NCBI GenBank assembly: GCA_934501535.1
Contig: CAKSUM010000008.1
Location: forward strand, 47,395-111,394
Origin: an uncultured Clostridia bacterium
Lineage (GTDB): Bacteria; Bacillota; Clostridia; UBA1381
Direction of reading: 5' to 3'
DNA length: 64,000 bases
This document shows positions 8,099-17,636 of the stretch, in pieces; position 1 is the first letter of the stretch; the number at the start of each line of letters is the position of its first letter. A model generated the notes under the pieces. The model saw nothing but the letters and a program-made list of their open reading frames with translations. It did no database searches and had not been told where the DNA came from. The translations under genes and the position numbers were made by a program.

Positions 8099-10459
8099 TT
8101 GGAAAATTTACATACATTGCCGCTGCTGCCGCTGAGAAACCTTGTTGTTTTTCCGCACATGCAGGTAAGCTTTGACGCGGCCAGACCGAAATCCGTGCGT
8201 GCGCTTGAATGGGCAATGAACAACAATAAGCTTATTTTTCTTGTTACGCAGAGGGACGAAACAAAAGATGACCCGTCGGCGGTTGATTTATATAAAATCG
8301 GAATTATTGCAAAAGTTACGCAGACAGTACGCGCGCATAACGGAATTATGCGCGTTATGGCTGAGGGGCTTTGCCGCGCAAGGCTTGATGAGATTTTGTC
8401 GGACAAACCGTATATCCGGTGCGTCTGCGAAGAAATTCCGGAAAATGAAGAGGACAGCCTTCTTTTGAATGAGGGCTTTGTACGCGGTCTTGAAAAAGTT
8501 TTTGATGAATATTTTGCGCTTAATAAAAATATTCCGCCGCAAAACTTTATTGCGACCACGGGTGATGTGAAGCCGGGGCGCTTTGCCGACGCGATTGCGG
8601 CGAACGTTAACCTTAAATTCCCGATTAAGCAGGAAATACTTGAGGAGATTGACCCTTATGAGCGCATAGAAAAGCTTATGGGAGCATTGGCGAAGGAAAT
8701 TCAGATTTTAAAAATATCACGCGATATTGAGTCTAAGGTCAGAAAAAATATTGAAATAAATCAGCGCGAATACTATCTTCGCGAGGAAATGAAAGTGATT
8801 GAGGAGGAGCTTGGCGAAAAAGAAGGAATTAAGGGCGAGGCGGAGGAATACCGCCGCCGTATCGAAAGCCTGAATTTGGAAGAAAGCATAGAAAACAAGC
8901 TCTGTAAAGATGTTTCGCGATTTGAGAAAATGCAGTCATCATCTCCCGACAGCGCCGTTATGCGGAATTATTTCGATCTGGTGCTGGATTTGCCGTGGAA
9001 TAAGGCGTCAAAGGAAACTTTCAGCATCAGCAGGGCGGAGAAAATTCTCGAGTCGGAGCATTACGGCATGGATAAGGTTAAGGAACGTGTGCTGGAATAT
9101 CTCGCGGTGCATAAGCTGACCGGCGGAAAAGACGGCACGATTTTATGCTTTGCGGGACCTCCGGGAACGGGAAAAACATCAATAGCCAAAAGCATTGCCG
9201 AGGCTCTCGGACGTGAATTTGTGCGTATTTCCCTCGGCGGAATACACGATGAGGCAGATATACGCGGTCACAGAAAAACATACATAGGAGCAATGCCCGG
9301 CAGAGTTATTTCCGCGGTTGCGGAGGCAGGCGTCAACAATCCGCTGATTTTGTTTGATGAAATCGATAAAATGGGGGCAGACTACAAAGGAGACCCGTCT
9401 GCGGCACTTTTGGAAGTCTTGGATTCAGAACAAAACAGCGCATTCCGCGACCATTTTGTTGAAGTTCCGTTTGACCTGTCATCGGCTGTATTTATAACCA
9501 CTGCCAACAATATTGCGGCAATTCCCGAACCGCTGCTTGACAGAATTGAGGTTATTGAGGTTTCGGGATATACAAATGAGGAGAAAAAGTGTATTGCAAA
9601 ACAGTACCTTATTCCCAGGCAAAAAAAGAAAAACGGTCTTGCCGGTATCAGACTGACGGTTGATGATGATGCTGTCAGCGATTTGATACATTTTTATACA
9701 CGCGAATCGGGAGTCAGAAACCTCGAACGTGAGGTAGGAAGCCTAATGCGCAAGGCAGCAAAGAAAGTTGTCGGGGAGAATAAAAAGTCACTCAAAATCA
9801 CGTCAAAAAATCTGACGGAATTTCTCGGCAGGCACAGATTCCCCGATGATGACACGGAAATTGAGAATAAAGTCGGTATTGTGCGCGGACTGGCATGGAC
9901 AAGCGTCGGCGGCGATACTCTTTCGATTGAGGTAAACGTAATGCCGGGTACCGGAAAACTGGAGCTTACGGGAAATCTCGGCGATGTCATGAAAGAATCG
10001 GCAATGGCGGCAGTCAGCTGCATACGCACGCGGTGCGATGATTTCGGCATTTACGGCAAGTTTTACAAAACCTGCGATATTCATATCCATGTGCCGGAGG
10101 GAGCCGTGCCCAAAGACGGACCGTCTGCCGGCATTACCATGGCGACGGCGATTTTCTCGGCGCTTACGGGATACCCGGTTCGCGGCGACGTGGCAATGAC
10201 CGGTGAAATAACGCTTCGCGGCAGGGTTTTGCCGATTGGCGGTCTTAAAGAAAAATCGGCGGCCGCATACCGTGCCGGAATGAAAACCGTAATTATTCCC
10301 GAAAAAAATAAGCCCGACCTTGAGGACGTGACCCAGGAAGTGAAAGACAATATAACCTTTGTTCCGGTCAGCAGCATAGACGAGGTCTTAAAAACTGCGG
10401 TAATAAAGAAAAAATCCAAGGAACATTTTGTTATTCCGCATGAAGAAACGGAAAAATAA
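8099..10459 (+). CDS. lon: ATP-dependent protease La (Lon)
   Basis: Cytosolic ATP-dependent serine protease that degrades damaged and regulatory proteins. 786 aa, normal for LonA. An N-terminal substrate-binding domain starts LPLLPLRNLVVFP. Walker A GPPGTGKT is at 353-360 and Walker B LILFDEID near 415. The protease domain has the catalytic dyad Ser676 (PKDGPSAG) and Lys719 (GLKEK), 43 residues apart as in E. coli Lon. The start is probably TTG 8099, 8 nt after GGGAG; TTG 8084 and GTG 8090 in frame are too close to the ribosome site. It may share transcripts with engB 30 nt downstream. Confidence 0.96.
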   Translation: MENLHTLPLLPLRNLVVFPHMQVSFDAARPKSVRALEWAMNNNKLIFLVTQRDETKDDPSAVDLYKIGIIAKVTQTVRAHNGIMRVMAEGLCRARLDEILSDKPYIRCVCEEIPENEEDSLLLNEGFVRGLEKVFDEYFALNKNIPPQNFIATTGDVKPGRFADAIAANVNLKFPIKQEILEEIDPYERIEKLMGALAKEIQILKISRDIESKVRKNIEINQREYYLREEMKVIEEELGEKEGIKGEAEEYRRRIESLNLEESIENKLCKDVSRFEKMQSSSPDSAVMRNYFDLVLDLPWNKASKETFSISRAEKILESEHYGMDKVKERVLEYLAVHKLTGGKDGTILCFAGPPGTGKTSIAKSIAEALGREFVRISLGGIHDEADIRGHRKTYIGAMPGRVISAVAEAGVNNPLILFDEIDKMGADYKGDPSAALLEVLDSEQNSAFRDHFVEVPFDLSSAVFITTANNIAAIPEPLLDRIEVIEVSGYTNEEKKCIAKQYLIPRQKKKNGLAGIRLTVDDDAVSDLIHFYTRESGVRNLEREVGSLMRKAAKKVVGENKKSLKITSKNLTEFLGRHRFPDDDTEIENKVGIVRGLAWTSVGGDTLSIEVNVMPGTGKLELTGNLGDVMKESAMAAVSCIRTRCDDFGIYGKFYKTCDIHIHVPEGAVPKDGPSAGITMATAIFSALTGYPVRGDVAMTGEITLRGRVLPIGGLKEKSAAAYRAGMKTVIIPEKNKPDLEDVTQEVKDNITFVPVSSIDEVLKTAVIKKKSKEHFVIPHEETEK

Positions 10460-10489
10460 ATTTTCCGTATTGTGAAAGGAGTTATGCAG

Positions 10490-11080
10490 ATGAACATACA
10501 TAACGCGGACATAGAAATCTCGGCGGTGAAAAGAGAACAGTTCCCCAAAACGGGATTTCCCGAAATTGCATTTGTCGGACGGTCTAATGTAGGAAAATCG
10601 TCCATGATAAACAAGCTGCTTAACAGAAAAGCGCTTGCGAGGGTGAGTTCTGCCCCGGGAAAGACGATAACAATTAATTTTTACAATATTGACAATACAA
10701 TATATCTTGTGGATTTACCGGGCTACGGCTATGCGAAAAGATCCAAAAGCGAGGTCGAGAGCTGGGGAGAAATGATGGACGGCTACTTAAACGGACGTCC
10801 TCAGCTGAAAAAGGTAATGCTTTTGGTCGATTCGCGGCATGAACCGACCGGCGATGACAAAATGATGCTTGAATGGCTTCGCGCTGCACGTCCCGACGAG
10901 GGTGCGGTGGTAATCGCTACCAAAACGGACAAGCTCAGAAAGCGTGAGCTTGCGGCAAATTTGTCCATGCTGGAACGCGAGCTTGAGCTTACCGATGAGG
11001 ATATCCTCGTTCCGTTTTCGACCAAAAGCGACGAGGGAAAAATTACCGTGTGGGATATGATTAATCTTATAGTCGGATAA
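10490..11080 (+). CDS. engB: Ribosome-biogenesis GTPase YsxC/EngB
   Basis: Essential GTPase of 50S subunit assembly, 196 aa. It contains G1 GRSNVGKSS (30-38), G3 DLPGYG near 77-82 and G4 TKTDK near 145, the order typical of YihA/YsxC. ATG 10490 is chosen because it is 8 nt after AAAGGAG; ATG 10484 would leave only 2 nt. The lon-engB pairing is common in Bacillota and supports the call. Confidence 0.96.
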   Translation: MNIHNADIEISAVKREQFPKTGFPEIAFVGRSNVGKSSMINKLLNRKALARVSSAPGKTITINFYNIDNTIYLVDLPGYGYAKRSKSEVESWGEMMDGYLNGRPQLKKVMLLVDSRHEPTGDDKMMLEWLRAARPDEGAVVIATKTDKLRKRELAANLSMLERELELTDEDILVPFSTKSDEGKITVWDMINLIVG

Positions 11081-11112
11081 ATGCCGGCTGTTAAATTCTG
11101 AAAGGAGTCAGC

Positions 11113-12279
11113 ATGAAAAAAAGCGTTTTGTTTGTGCTGCTGTGCGTGGCATGCTTTTGCGTGTATTACGGCGTGCGCTATATCGAAAATCCGGTAGATA
11201 CACAGGCAGCCGTTTTGGAGGTGTACGAAAATAAGGTTGATACATCGGGATATGTCGTACGCACCGAACAGGTTTACGGCGCTCCTGCTGCCGGCACGGT
11301 ATATCACTATATCCGTGAGGGCACAAGAGTGAAAAAAAACAGCGTACTTTCTACGGTATATACGGGCGGAGTTTCGGAGGAAACTCTGCGTGAACTGAAT
11401 AATTTATCATCGAAAATCGAAGAGCTTAAAAATATGGGCAACTATACGGTTTCCGGAAATTCCGACGGAAATGATACCGAAAATGTCAGAAAGAATATTA
11501 TAAAAGCAGCACAGGACGGCGACGCGTCCGGAATGGAAAACTACAAAAAGCAGCTTAACAGCATCGTTACGGGCGATGTCCGGACGGACGATACGGAAAA
11601 TGTCGAGTCGCTTGAGGCGCGCAAGCAATCACTTGAGGCAAGCATCGGCGGCGCGAAAAATGATATATACTCGCAGATGTCCGGAGTGTTTTCAAAAAAT
11701 GTGGACGGGCTTGAAAATATCCTGACGCCGGAGGCGGTGCTGTCATACAGGCTCGCCGATTACAATAATATTGCCGAAACTGCAAAAAACAGTGCGCAGG
11801 ATGGCAGCAAGCCGGTGTGCAAGGTTGTCAATAACCACACATGGTACGTAATGCTGACGGTTGACAGGCAGACTGCGGCAAAGCTGAAGATCGACCAAAG
11901 CGTAAAGCTGCGGTTTGAATATCTGCCGGGTATTGAGGCGGACGCGAGCGTGTGCAGCATATCTGCGGAGGACAGCAGCGCCGATAAAAATGTTGTTGTA
12001 TTGAAATGTGAGCAGTATAAAGAGGGTGTATTCTCGATACGTTTCTCCAAAATCGAGCTTATTCTCGAAAGTTACGAGGGCTACCGTGTGCCCATATCCG
12101 CAATACGCGTCAACGGCAGCGAGCGCGGAGTAATAGTAAAAAACGGTGTTACGCAAGTGTTTAAACCATGCAGTGTTATATATTCGGATATGCAGGGGCA
12201 GACGGCGATTATTAAGCCTGCACCGGGTGCAACCAATATGCTGCGTGAGTATGATAATATAGTGGTAGGTGAAAAATAA
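11113..12279 (+). CDS. HlyD-like membrane-anchored adaptor protein
   Basis: 388 aa. Residues 4-24 form a single N-terminal membrane anchor. Residues 45-85 give a lipoyl/biotinyl-like hairpin half (TSGYVVRTEQ, AAGTVYHYIREGTRVKK), a helical stretch follows at 95-200, and a second beta part holds a barrel-like domain (VMLTVDRQTAAKLKIDQSVKLRF). This is the architecture of periplasmic/extracellular adaptor (HlyD, MacA) proteins. No ABC exporter is adjacent; it is coupled to ylmE by a TAATG overlap. In clostridial genomes such adaptors sit in the sepF cluster, so a role at the division site is possible but unproven. Confidence 0.75.
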   Translation: MKKSVLFVLLCVACFCVYYGVRYIENPVDTQAAVLEVYENKVDTSGYVVRTEQVYGAPAAGTVYHYIREGTRVKKNSVLSTVYTGGVSEETLRELNNLSSKIEELKNMGNYTVSGNSDGNDTENVRKNIIKAAQDGDASGMENYKKQLNSIVTGDVRTDDTENVESLEARKQSLEASIGGAKNDIYSQMSGVFSKNVDGLENILTPEAVLSYRLADYNNIAETAKNSAQDGSKPVCKVVNNHTWYVMLTVDRQTAAKLKIDQSVKLRFEYLPGIEADASVCSISAEDSSADKNVVVLKCEQYKEGVFSIRFSKIELILESYEGYRVPISAIRVNGSERGVIVKNGVTQVFKPCSVIYSDMQGQTAIIKPAPGATNMLREYDNIVVGEK

Positions 12280-12986
12280 TGTCATTTATTAAAGAAAATC
12301 TTGAAGATGTAAGAAACAGAATTAAAATTGCTGCGGAAAAAAGCGGACGCAGCGCTGATGATGTAACTCTGGTTGCGGTGACGAAAACGCACCCCGCGGA
12401 AATGATTAATGAGGCGATTTCTTTAGGCGTTACGGATATTGGCGAAAATAAGGTTCAGGAAATAATGGACAAATATGACAGCGTTACTCCGGGGGTGCGC
12501 TGGCACTTAATCGGTCATTTGCAGACTAACAAGGTGAAATATATAATCGATAAGGTGTATATGATTCATTCGGTGGATTCGATAAAGCTTATGGACGAAA
12601 TAGAGCGTCAGGCGGAAAAACACGGCGTGGATTATATGCGCATACTTATTCAGGTTAATATCACGGGTGAAGAATCCAAATTCGGCATTGAAAGCTCCGA
12701 GCTTGACGCGATGCTCAGTCATGCGCAGACGCTCAAACACATAAAAGTGTGCGGATTGATGACAATTATGCCGAAATTTGACAGCGAATTTGCAAACAGA
12801 TTACATTTTCGTGACATAAATAACAAATTTATTGACATATCGCACAATAAATACGATAATATTAATATGGAATTTTTATCTATGGGTATGAGCGGAGATT
12901 TTGAAACTGCCATAGAAGAAGGCTCGAATATGGTTCGTGTAGGTACGGCTATATTCGGGGAAAGAGAGTATGCTCTCAAAAAATAA
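12279..12986 (+). CDS. ylmE: PLP-binding protein YggS/YlmE family
   Basis: 235 aa single-domain TIM-barrel PLP protein (PLPBP). VAVTKTHP near residues 33-40 holds the PLP lysine; GENKVQE and WHLIGHLQTNK are the family marks; the C-terminal MGMSGDFETAI and RVGTAIFG complete the phosphate site. The family keeps vitamin B6 and amino-acid pools balanced and has no known catalytic reaction. Its start overlaps the upstream stop by 1 nt. It lies next to sepF, as in Bacillus subtilis. Confidence 0.95.
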   Translation: MSFIKENLEDVRNRIKIAAEKSGRSADDVTLVAVTKTHPAEMINEAISLGVTDIGENKVQEIMDKYDSVTPGVRWHLIGHLQTNKVKYIIDKVYMIHSVDSIKLMDEIERQAEKHGVDYMRILIQVNITGEESKFGIESSELDAMLSHAQTLKHIKVCGLMTIMPKFDSEFANRLHFRDINNKFIDISHNKYDNINMEFLSMGMSGDFETAIEEGSNMVRVGTAIFGEREYALKK

Positions 12987-13007
12987 TATTATCAGGAGGA
13001 AATATTA

Positions 13008-13454
13008 ATGGGATTTGTTGAAGCAGTTAAAGATTTTGTTGGATTTGGTGACGTGGACTACGAGGAAGATGTTGATATGGATGAGGAAGAAGTTGAGGAC
13101 AGATACGAAGAACGTGCTCCGATTTTCTCAAAGAAAAGTAAGGTTGTACCTCTTGACAGACAGTCAGGTGTGCCGAGCATTGTGGTTGTAAAGCCGAAAT
13201 GCTTTAATAATTCGGTAGAGGCTGCAGACCAGATAAAACAAAGACGTCCGGTTGTTCTGGACGTTGGCGGACTCGACCCCGAAGAGGCACGCAGAGTTGT
13301 TGATTTTATTGCCGGAACGGTTTACGGAGTAAACGGAGATATTCAAAAGGTTTCCGGGGGTATTTTCATTGCGACTCCCGCACAGTATGATATTTCCGGT
13401 GATTTCTTGAAAGACAAATCGGGTGCCGGCTTTGACTGGAGTATGTTTAAATAA
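13008..13454 (+). CDS. sepF: Cell-division protein SepF
   Basis: 148 aa. The N-terminal amphipathic helix MGFVEAVKDFVGFGD (membrane tether) is followed by an acidic linker (26-36) and the SepF core from about residue 60 (IVVVKPKCF, QRRPVVLDVGGLD, RRVVDFIAGTVYG). SepF polymerises into rings, binds the FtsZ tail and aligns the division ring. An AGGAGG site precedes the ATG at 13008 by 7 nt. FtsZ itself is not in the window. Confidence 0.96.
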   Translation: MGFVEAVKDFVGFGDVDYEEDVDMDEEEVEDRYEERAPIFSKKSKVVPLDRQSGVPSIVVVKPKCFNNSVEAADQIKQRRPVVLDVGGLDPEEARRVVDFIAGTVYGVNGDIQKVSGGIFIATPAQYDISGDFLKDKSGAGFDWSMFK

Positions 13455-13463
13455 ATGCTTGAT

Positions 13464-13492
13464 GACAAGGCGGAATTTTATTCCGCCTTGTC
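13464..13492. other. Strong hairpin between sepF and ylmH
   Basis: Perfect 13-bp inverted repeat 13464-13476 and 13480-13492 with a 3-nt loop. No T run follows, so it is not a classical terminator; it may protect the sepF end of the message or adjust expression within the operon. Confidence 0.7.
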
Positions 13493-13511
13493 GCTGTAAA
13501 CAGGAGTATGC

Positions 13512-14243
13512 ATGAATGACAATTTTTTAATCAGCCGCATGAGAGATATCTATACGCTATGCAATAAATATCACACTCCGAGATTTTCCGGTTTCCTTGA
13601 TGAACGCGAACAGGCGGAGGTAATGGAGGAGTTCCCGGACGCGGTGTTTTTCGGAGGCTGCAGCGGTGCGGAACGGCGCATGCTCGGTGCTTTTCCGGAT
13701 TGGCAGGAACCAGATAATGTGCTTTTTCCGATTAAAGTTTTGATTTTTACAAAACGCAGTGATAAAACGCTTACTCACCGCCATTATCTCGGCACAATAC
13801 TGTCGCTCGGGATAGAGCGCGCAAAAGTCGGCGATATTCTGATTGACGGGGACAAAGCATATGTATTTTTGTCGGCGGATATTGCGGAGTATATAAAAAA
13901 TGAAATTCATAAAATTGCCGGTGCAGGTGTGACTTCTGAGATAAAAGACTGTGCCGGGGTGCCGGTTCCCGAAAAGAAGTTTGAAAATATTGACGCGGTT
14001 TGTGCGTCACTTCGGCTTGACGCGGTACTTGCGGGGGTTTTGAACAAAAGCCGCAGCGAGGTGAAGAAAATTATTCTTTCGGGAAAAATTGCGGTAAACC
14101 ATATTGATACGGTAAATCCCGACTGTATGCTGAAAGAAAATGACCTTCTTTCGATACGCGGATTCGGCAGGGTGCGCGTTTCGGTCATCGGGGGAATGAC
14201 ACGGAGCGGCAGACTGCATATAACTTTAAAGAAATATATATAG
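13512..14243 (+). CDS. ylmH: YlmH-type S4-domain RNA-binding protein
   Basis: 243 aa. The middle part resembles YlmH (HRHYLGTILSLGIERAKVGDILI near 95-117). The C-terminal S4 domain spans about residues 170-235, with LRLDAVLAGVLNKSRSEVKKII and GKIAVNH. YlmH-type proteins bind RNA and act on ribosomes or stalled nascent-chain complexes. It belongs to the sepF-divIVA operon. ATG 13512 follows CAGGAG by 5 nt. Confidence 0.93.
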   Translation: MNDNFLISRMRDIYTLCNKYHTPRFSGFLDEREQAEVMEEFPDAVFFGGCSGAERRMLGAFPDWQEPDNVLFPIKVLIFTKRSDKTLTHRHYLGTILSLGIERAKVGDILIDGDKAYVFLSADIAEYIKNEIHKIAGAGVTSEIKDCAGVPVPEKKFENIDAVCASLRLDAVLAGVLNKSRSEVKKIILSGKIAVNHIDTVNPDCMLKENDLLSIRGFGRVRVSVIGGMTRSGRLHITLKKYI

Positions 14244-14256
14244 GAGCGTGAATTAT

Positions 14257-14697
14257 ATGTTAACACCGATTGATATTCAAAGACAGGATTTTGAGGTAAA
14301 ACTCAGAGGCTATAATGCAGATGAGGTTGACGATTTTTTGGATCTTGTCGGCAAGGACTATGAGAAGCTTTATAAAGAGAACGCGGAACTTCGTGAGCAG
14401 GTTAAGCGTCTTGAGCGCTCCGTAGAACAGTATAAAACGATGGAGGCGACGCTGCAGCAGTCGATTGTTCTTGCGCAGACAGCCGCCGAGGATATTAAGA
14501 AGAGTGCGGCGGAAAAGGCAAATGTTATCGTAAATGAGGCTCAGTCAAAATCAGACGATATGTACCGTCAGCTTGATAAGGATATTCAGAATAAGCGCGC
14601 CGAGCTTTCGAGCGTACAGGCGGAGGTGTCAGGATACCGCGCGAGAATGAAGGGTGTTTGCTCTTCGCTGCTGGATTTACTTGATAAATTGGAATAA
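14257..14697 (+). CDS. divIVA: DivIVA-family cell-division/polarity protein
   Basis: 146 aa. It opens with the DivIVA lipid-binding motif, MLTPIDIQRQDFEVKLRGY and then NADEVDDFLD, followed by a long coiled coil (about 30-70 and 85-140). DivIVA proteins sense negative membrane curvature at septa and poles and recruit partners. ATG 14257 lies 10 nt after AGGAG; the upstream in-frame GTG 14248 would overlap the ribosome site. Four nt after ylmH is the earliest possible start, so translation may be coupled. Confidence 0.95.
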   Translation: MLTPIDIQRQDFEVKLRGYNADEVDDFLDLVGKDYEKLYKENAELREQVKRLERSVEQYKTMEATLQQSIVLAQTAAEDIKKSAAEKANVIVNEAQSKSDDMYRQLDKDIQNKRAELSSVQAEVSGYRARMKGVCSSLLDLLDKLE

Positions 14698-14752
14698 AAC
14701 GGCAAAAGCAGCACGGCTGTTTCTTGTTTGACTATAGAAAGGAAAAAAACTT

Positions 14753-17542
14753 ATGTGCAAAGATTGCAAGGACTACACAAAATCGGTTAATCTTCCCAAA
14801 ACCGATTTCCCCATGAGAGGAAATCTGCCCGAAAGAGAGCCGGAAACGCTCAAATACTGGGAAGAAATTGACCTTTACAACAAATTAAAAGAAAAGAATA
14901 AAGGTAATACGCCGTTTATTCTGCATGACGGCCCTCCGTATGCAAACGGCGATATTCATATGGGACATGCGCTTAATAAAATTTTGAAGGATATTATTGT
15001 GCGCTATAAAAATCTGCAGGGATATTATGCGCCGTATGTTCCGGGCTGGGATACCCACGGTCTGCCGATAGAACAGCAGGCTATCAAAAAGCTCGGCATT
15101 AACCGCCATGCTGCAGGTCCGGTAAAATTCAGACAGGCGTGCCGCGATTTTGCACTGTCACACGTGGAAAATCAGAAGAAACAGTTTAAACGCCTGGGCG
15201 TTCTCGGAGATTGGGATAACCCGTATCTGACCTTGAGAAATGAATTTGTAGCAAAGCAGATTGAAGTCTTTGGCGAAATGGCAAAAAAAGGACTTATTTA
15301 TAAGGGATTAAAGCCTGTTTACTGGTGTCCGCATTGTGAAACAGCACTTGCCGAAGCGGAAATTGAATACGCAGAGGATAAAACAACATCAATTTATGTA
15401 AAATTTGCCGTAAAAGACGATAAGGGTTTGTTTGAGGGTCTTGATAATGTATATTTTGTTATCTGGACAACAACAACATGGACATTGCCCGGAAACGTAG
15501 CAATTGCGCTCAATCCGGACTTTGAGTATTCTCTTGTTAAGTATCCGAACGGCGAAATCTATGTACTTGCAACCGAGCTTATAGACGCTGTATCGAAAGC
15601 GGCAAATCTCGGCAGCGAATATGAAATAGTAAAGCGTTTCCGCGGCCAGGATTTGGAGCTGATTACATGTCAGCACCCGCTCATAGACAGAGAGTCGCTT
15701 GTTATTGTCGGCGACCATGTAACGCTGGACGCAGGTACCGGCTGTGTTCATACTGCTCCGGGTTTCGGTGCCGACGACTATATCGTTTGCTGCAAATATC
15801 CGCAGCTTGATATTGTTGTTCCGGTTGACAGCAAGGGCTATCAGACAGAAGATGCCGGCGAATTTGCAGGCATGTACTATGAAGATTCAAATGAAAAAAT
15901 ACTTGCAAAGCTGAAAGAAATCGGTGCGCTTGTTGCCGCACAGGATATTCTTCACCAGTATCCGCATTGCTGGAGATGTGACCATCCGATTATTTTCCGT
16001 GCGGCGGATCAGTGGTTTGCATCTGTTGACGCACTGAAAGACGATGCGGTAAAGGCAATCGAGGGAGTAAAATGGATTCCCGAATGGGGCGAGGACAGAA
16101 TTAAGTCCATGGTTGTGGACAGAAATGACTGGTGCATCTCGCGTCAGAGAACGTGGGGCGTGCCCATTCCGATTTTGTATTGCAAAGACTGCGGAAAACC
16201 GATTATAAATGATGAAACAATAAATGCGATTGCAAAGCTGTTCCGTGAGGAAGGACCCGATAAATGGTGGGAGCTGGACGCAAATGAAATTATTCCGGAC
16301 GGCTTGAAATGCGAGTGCGGTTCGGGCGAATTTACGAAAGAAAAAGACATCATGGACGTGTGGTTCGATTCCGGTTCGTCGCACATCGCGGTTTGCGAAG
16401 AACGTGATGACCTTGTATGGCCGGCAGATGTCTACCTTGAGGGTAACGATCAGTACAGAGGGTGGTTCCAGTCATCGCTGCTGACCAGTATCGCGGTTAA
16501 AAAACAGGCGCCGTATAAAACGGTTATAACTCACGGAATGATTCAGGACGGCGAGGGCAGGAAAATGTCCAAGTCCAAGGGCAATGCAATCATGCCGCAG
16601 GAAATTATGGATAAATTCGGCGCAGATGTGCTCAGACTTTGGGTTGTATCGGCAGACTACCGCACCGATATGCGCATGAGTCAGGACGCACTCAAGCAGC
16701 TTTCGGAGGGATACCGCAAAATCAGAAATACCGCAAGATATATCTTGTCCAATATTAATGATTTTGACCCCAAAAAAGATATGGTTGCATATGAGGATAT
16801 GCAGGAAATAGATAAATGGGCGCTGCTGAAGCTGAATGACGTTATCAGAAAGTCAATCAGCACCTATGAAAGCTATGAATTTCATACGCTGTATGCCGTA
16901 ATTTTGAACTTCTGCATAGTTGACCTGAGCAACTTCTATCTTGATATTCTGAAATCAAGACTGTATACAGAAAAGCCGGAATCACATGCAAGACGTTCGG
17001 CACAGTCGGCGATGTTCATTATTCTTGATTCGCTTGTAAAACTGCTTGCACCGGTGCTTGCGTTTACGGCGGAGGAAATCTGGAGATTTATGCCGCATAT
17101 CGACGGTGATGATGAAGTAAGCGTAATGCTCAACAGAATGCCGGAGGCTAAGGCTGAATACGATAATCCGGAGCTTGAGTCCAAGTGGAACAAGATTATT
17201 GCGGTAAGAAATGACGTGAATAAAGCGCTGGAACCAGCAAGAAATGAAAAGCTTATCGGTAAATCGCTTGACGCCGATGTTACGGTATATGCGGACGGTG
17301 AAATGTTTGATTTCCTGAAGAGCATTGAGGGAGATTTGGCTGAAATATTCATCACATCGGTTGCACGTCTTGATAAAACAGAAAACGCAGACGGTGCTTT
17401 TGAGGGTGAAAACGTAAAAGTTTCCGTAAAACCGTGCGAGTATGAAAAATGCGGCAGATGCTGGGTTCATTCCGAAACTGTCGGCACAATTGAAGGTTTT
17501 GACGGTATCTGCGCAGACTGCGTAAGAAAATTAACCGAATAA
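14753..17542 (+). CDS. ileS: Isoleucyl-tRNA synthetase
   Basis: 929 aa class I synthetase, the bacterial (type 1) form. It has the HIGH-like HMGH near residues 69-72 (PPYANGDIHMGH), a CP1 editing domain with TTTTWTLPGN near 240, and GRKMSKSKGN near 601-610. Four C-terminal Cys (CEYEKCGRCW, CADC) form a zinc site. Only 55 nt separate it from divIVA, which is too short for a T-box leader. A strong terminator follows. Confidence 0.98.
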   Translation: MCKDCKDYTKSVNLPKTDFPMRGNLPEREPETLKYWEEIDLYNKLKEKNKGNTPFILHDGPPYANGDIHMGHALNKILKDIIVRYKNLQGYYAPYVPGWDTHGLPIEQQAIKKLGINRHAAGPVKFRQACRDFALSHVENQKKQFKRLGVLGDWDNPYLTLRNEFVAKQIEVFGEMAKKGLIYKGLKPVYWCPHCETALAEAEIEYAEDKTTSIYVKFAVKDDKGLFEGLDNVYFVIWTTTTWTLPGNVAIALNPDFEYSLVKYPNGEIYVLATELIDAVSKAANLGSEYEIVKRFRGQDLELITCQHPLIDRESLVIVGDHVTLDAGTGCVHTAPGFGADDYIVCCKYPQLDIVVPVDSKGYQTEDAGEFAGMYYEDSNEKILAKLKEIGALVAAQDILHQYPHCWRCDHPIIFRAADQWFASVDALKDDAVKAIEGVKWIPEWGEDRIKSMVVDRNDWCISRQRTWGVPIPILYCKDCGKPIINDETINAIAKLFREEGPDKWWELDANEIIPDGLKCECGSGEFTKEKDIMDVWFDSGSSHIAVCEERDDLVWPADVYLEGNDQYRGWFQSSLLTSIAVKKQAPYKTVITHGMIQDGEGRKMSKSKGNAIMPQEIMDKFGADVLRLWVVSADYRTDMRMSQDALKQLSEGYRKIRNTARYILSNINDFDPKKDMVAYEDMQEIDKWALLKLNDVIRKSISTYESYEFHTLYAVILNFCIVDLSNFYLDILKSRLYTEKPESHARRSAQSAMFIILDSLVKLLAPVLAFTAEEIWRFMPHIDGDDEVSVMLNRMPEAKAEYDNPELESKWNKIIAVRNDVNKALEPARNEKLIGKSLDADVTVYADGEMFDFLKSIEGDLAEIFITSVARLDKTENADGAFEGENVKVSVKPCEYEKCGRCWVHSETVGTIEGFDGICADCVRKLTE

Positions 17543-17555
17543 TGTTAAATTTTTG

Positions 17556-17586
17556 AAAAGAAAAGGCGCAAAAGCCTTTTCTTTTT
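17556..17586 (+). terminator. Intrinsic terminator after ileS
   Basis: Perfect 12-bp stem AAAAGAAAAGGC (17556-17567) and its complement (17574-17585) with a 6-nt loop and T run. It ends the division/ileS operon. Confidence 0.92.
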
Positions 17587-17636
17587 GTATTTTTTGTGAT
17601 ACAATAATAGAAAGTATCTCGCGGAGGGACGATTTG

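Noticed and set aside
14698..14752. T-box leader before ileS
   Set aside because: Only 55 nt are available and no GGTGGNACC-like box is present. The same was checked before metG and proS.
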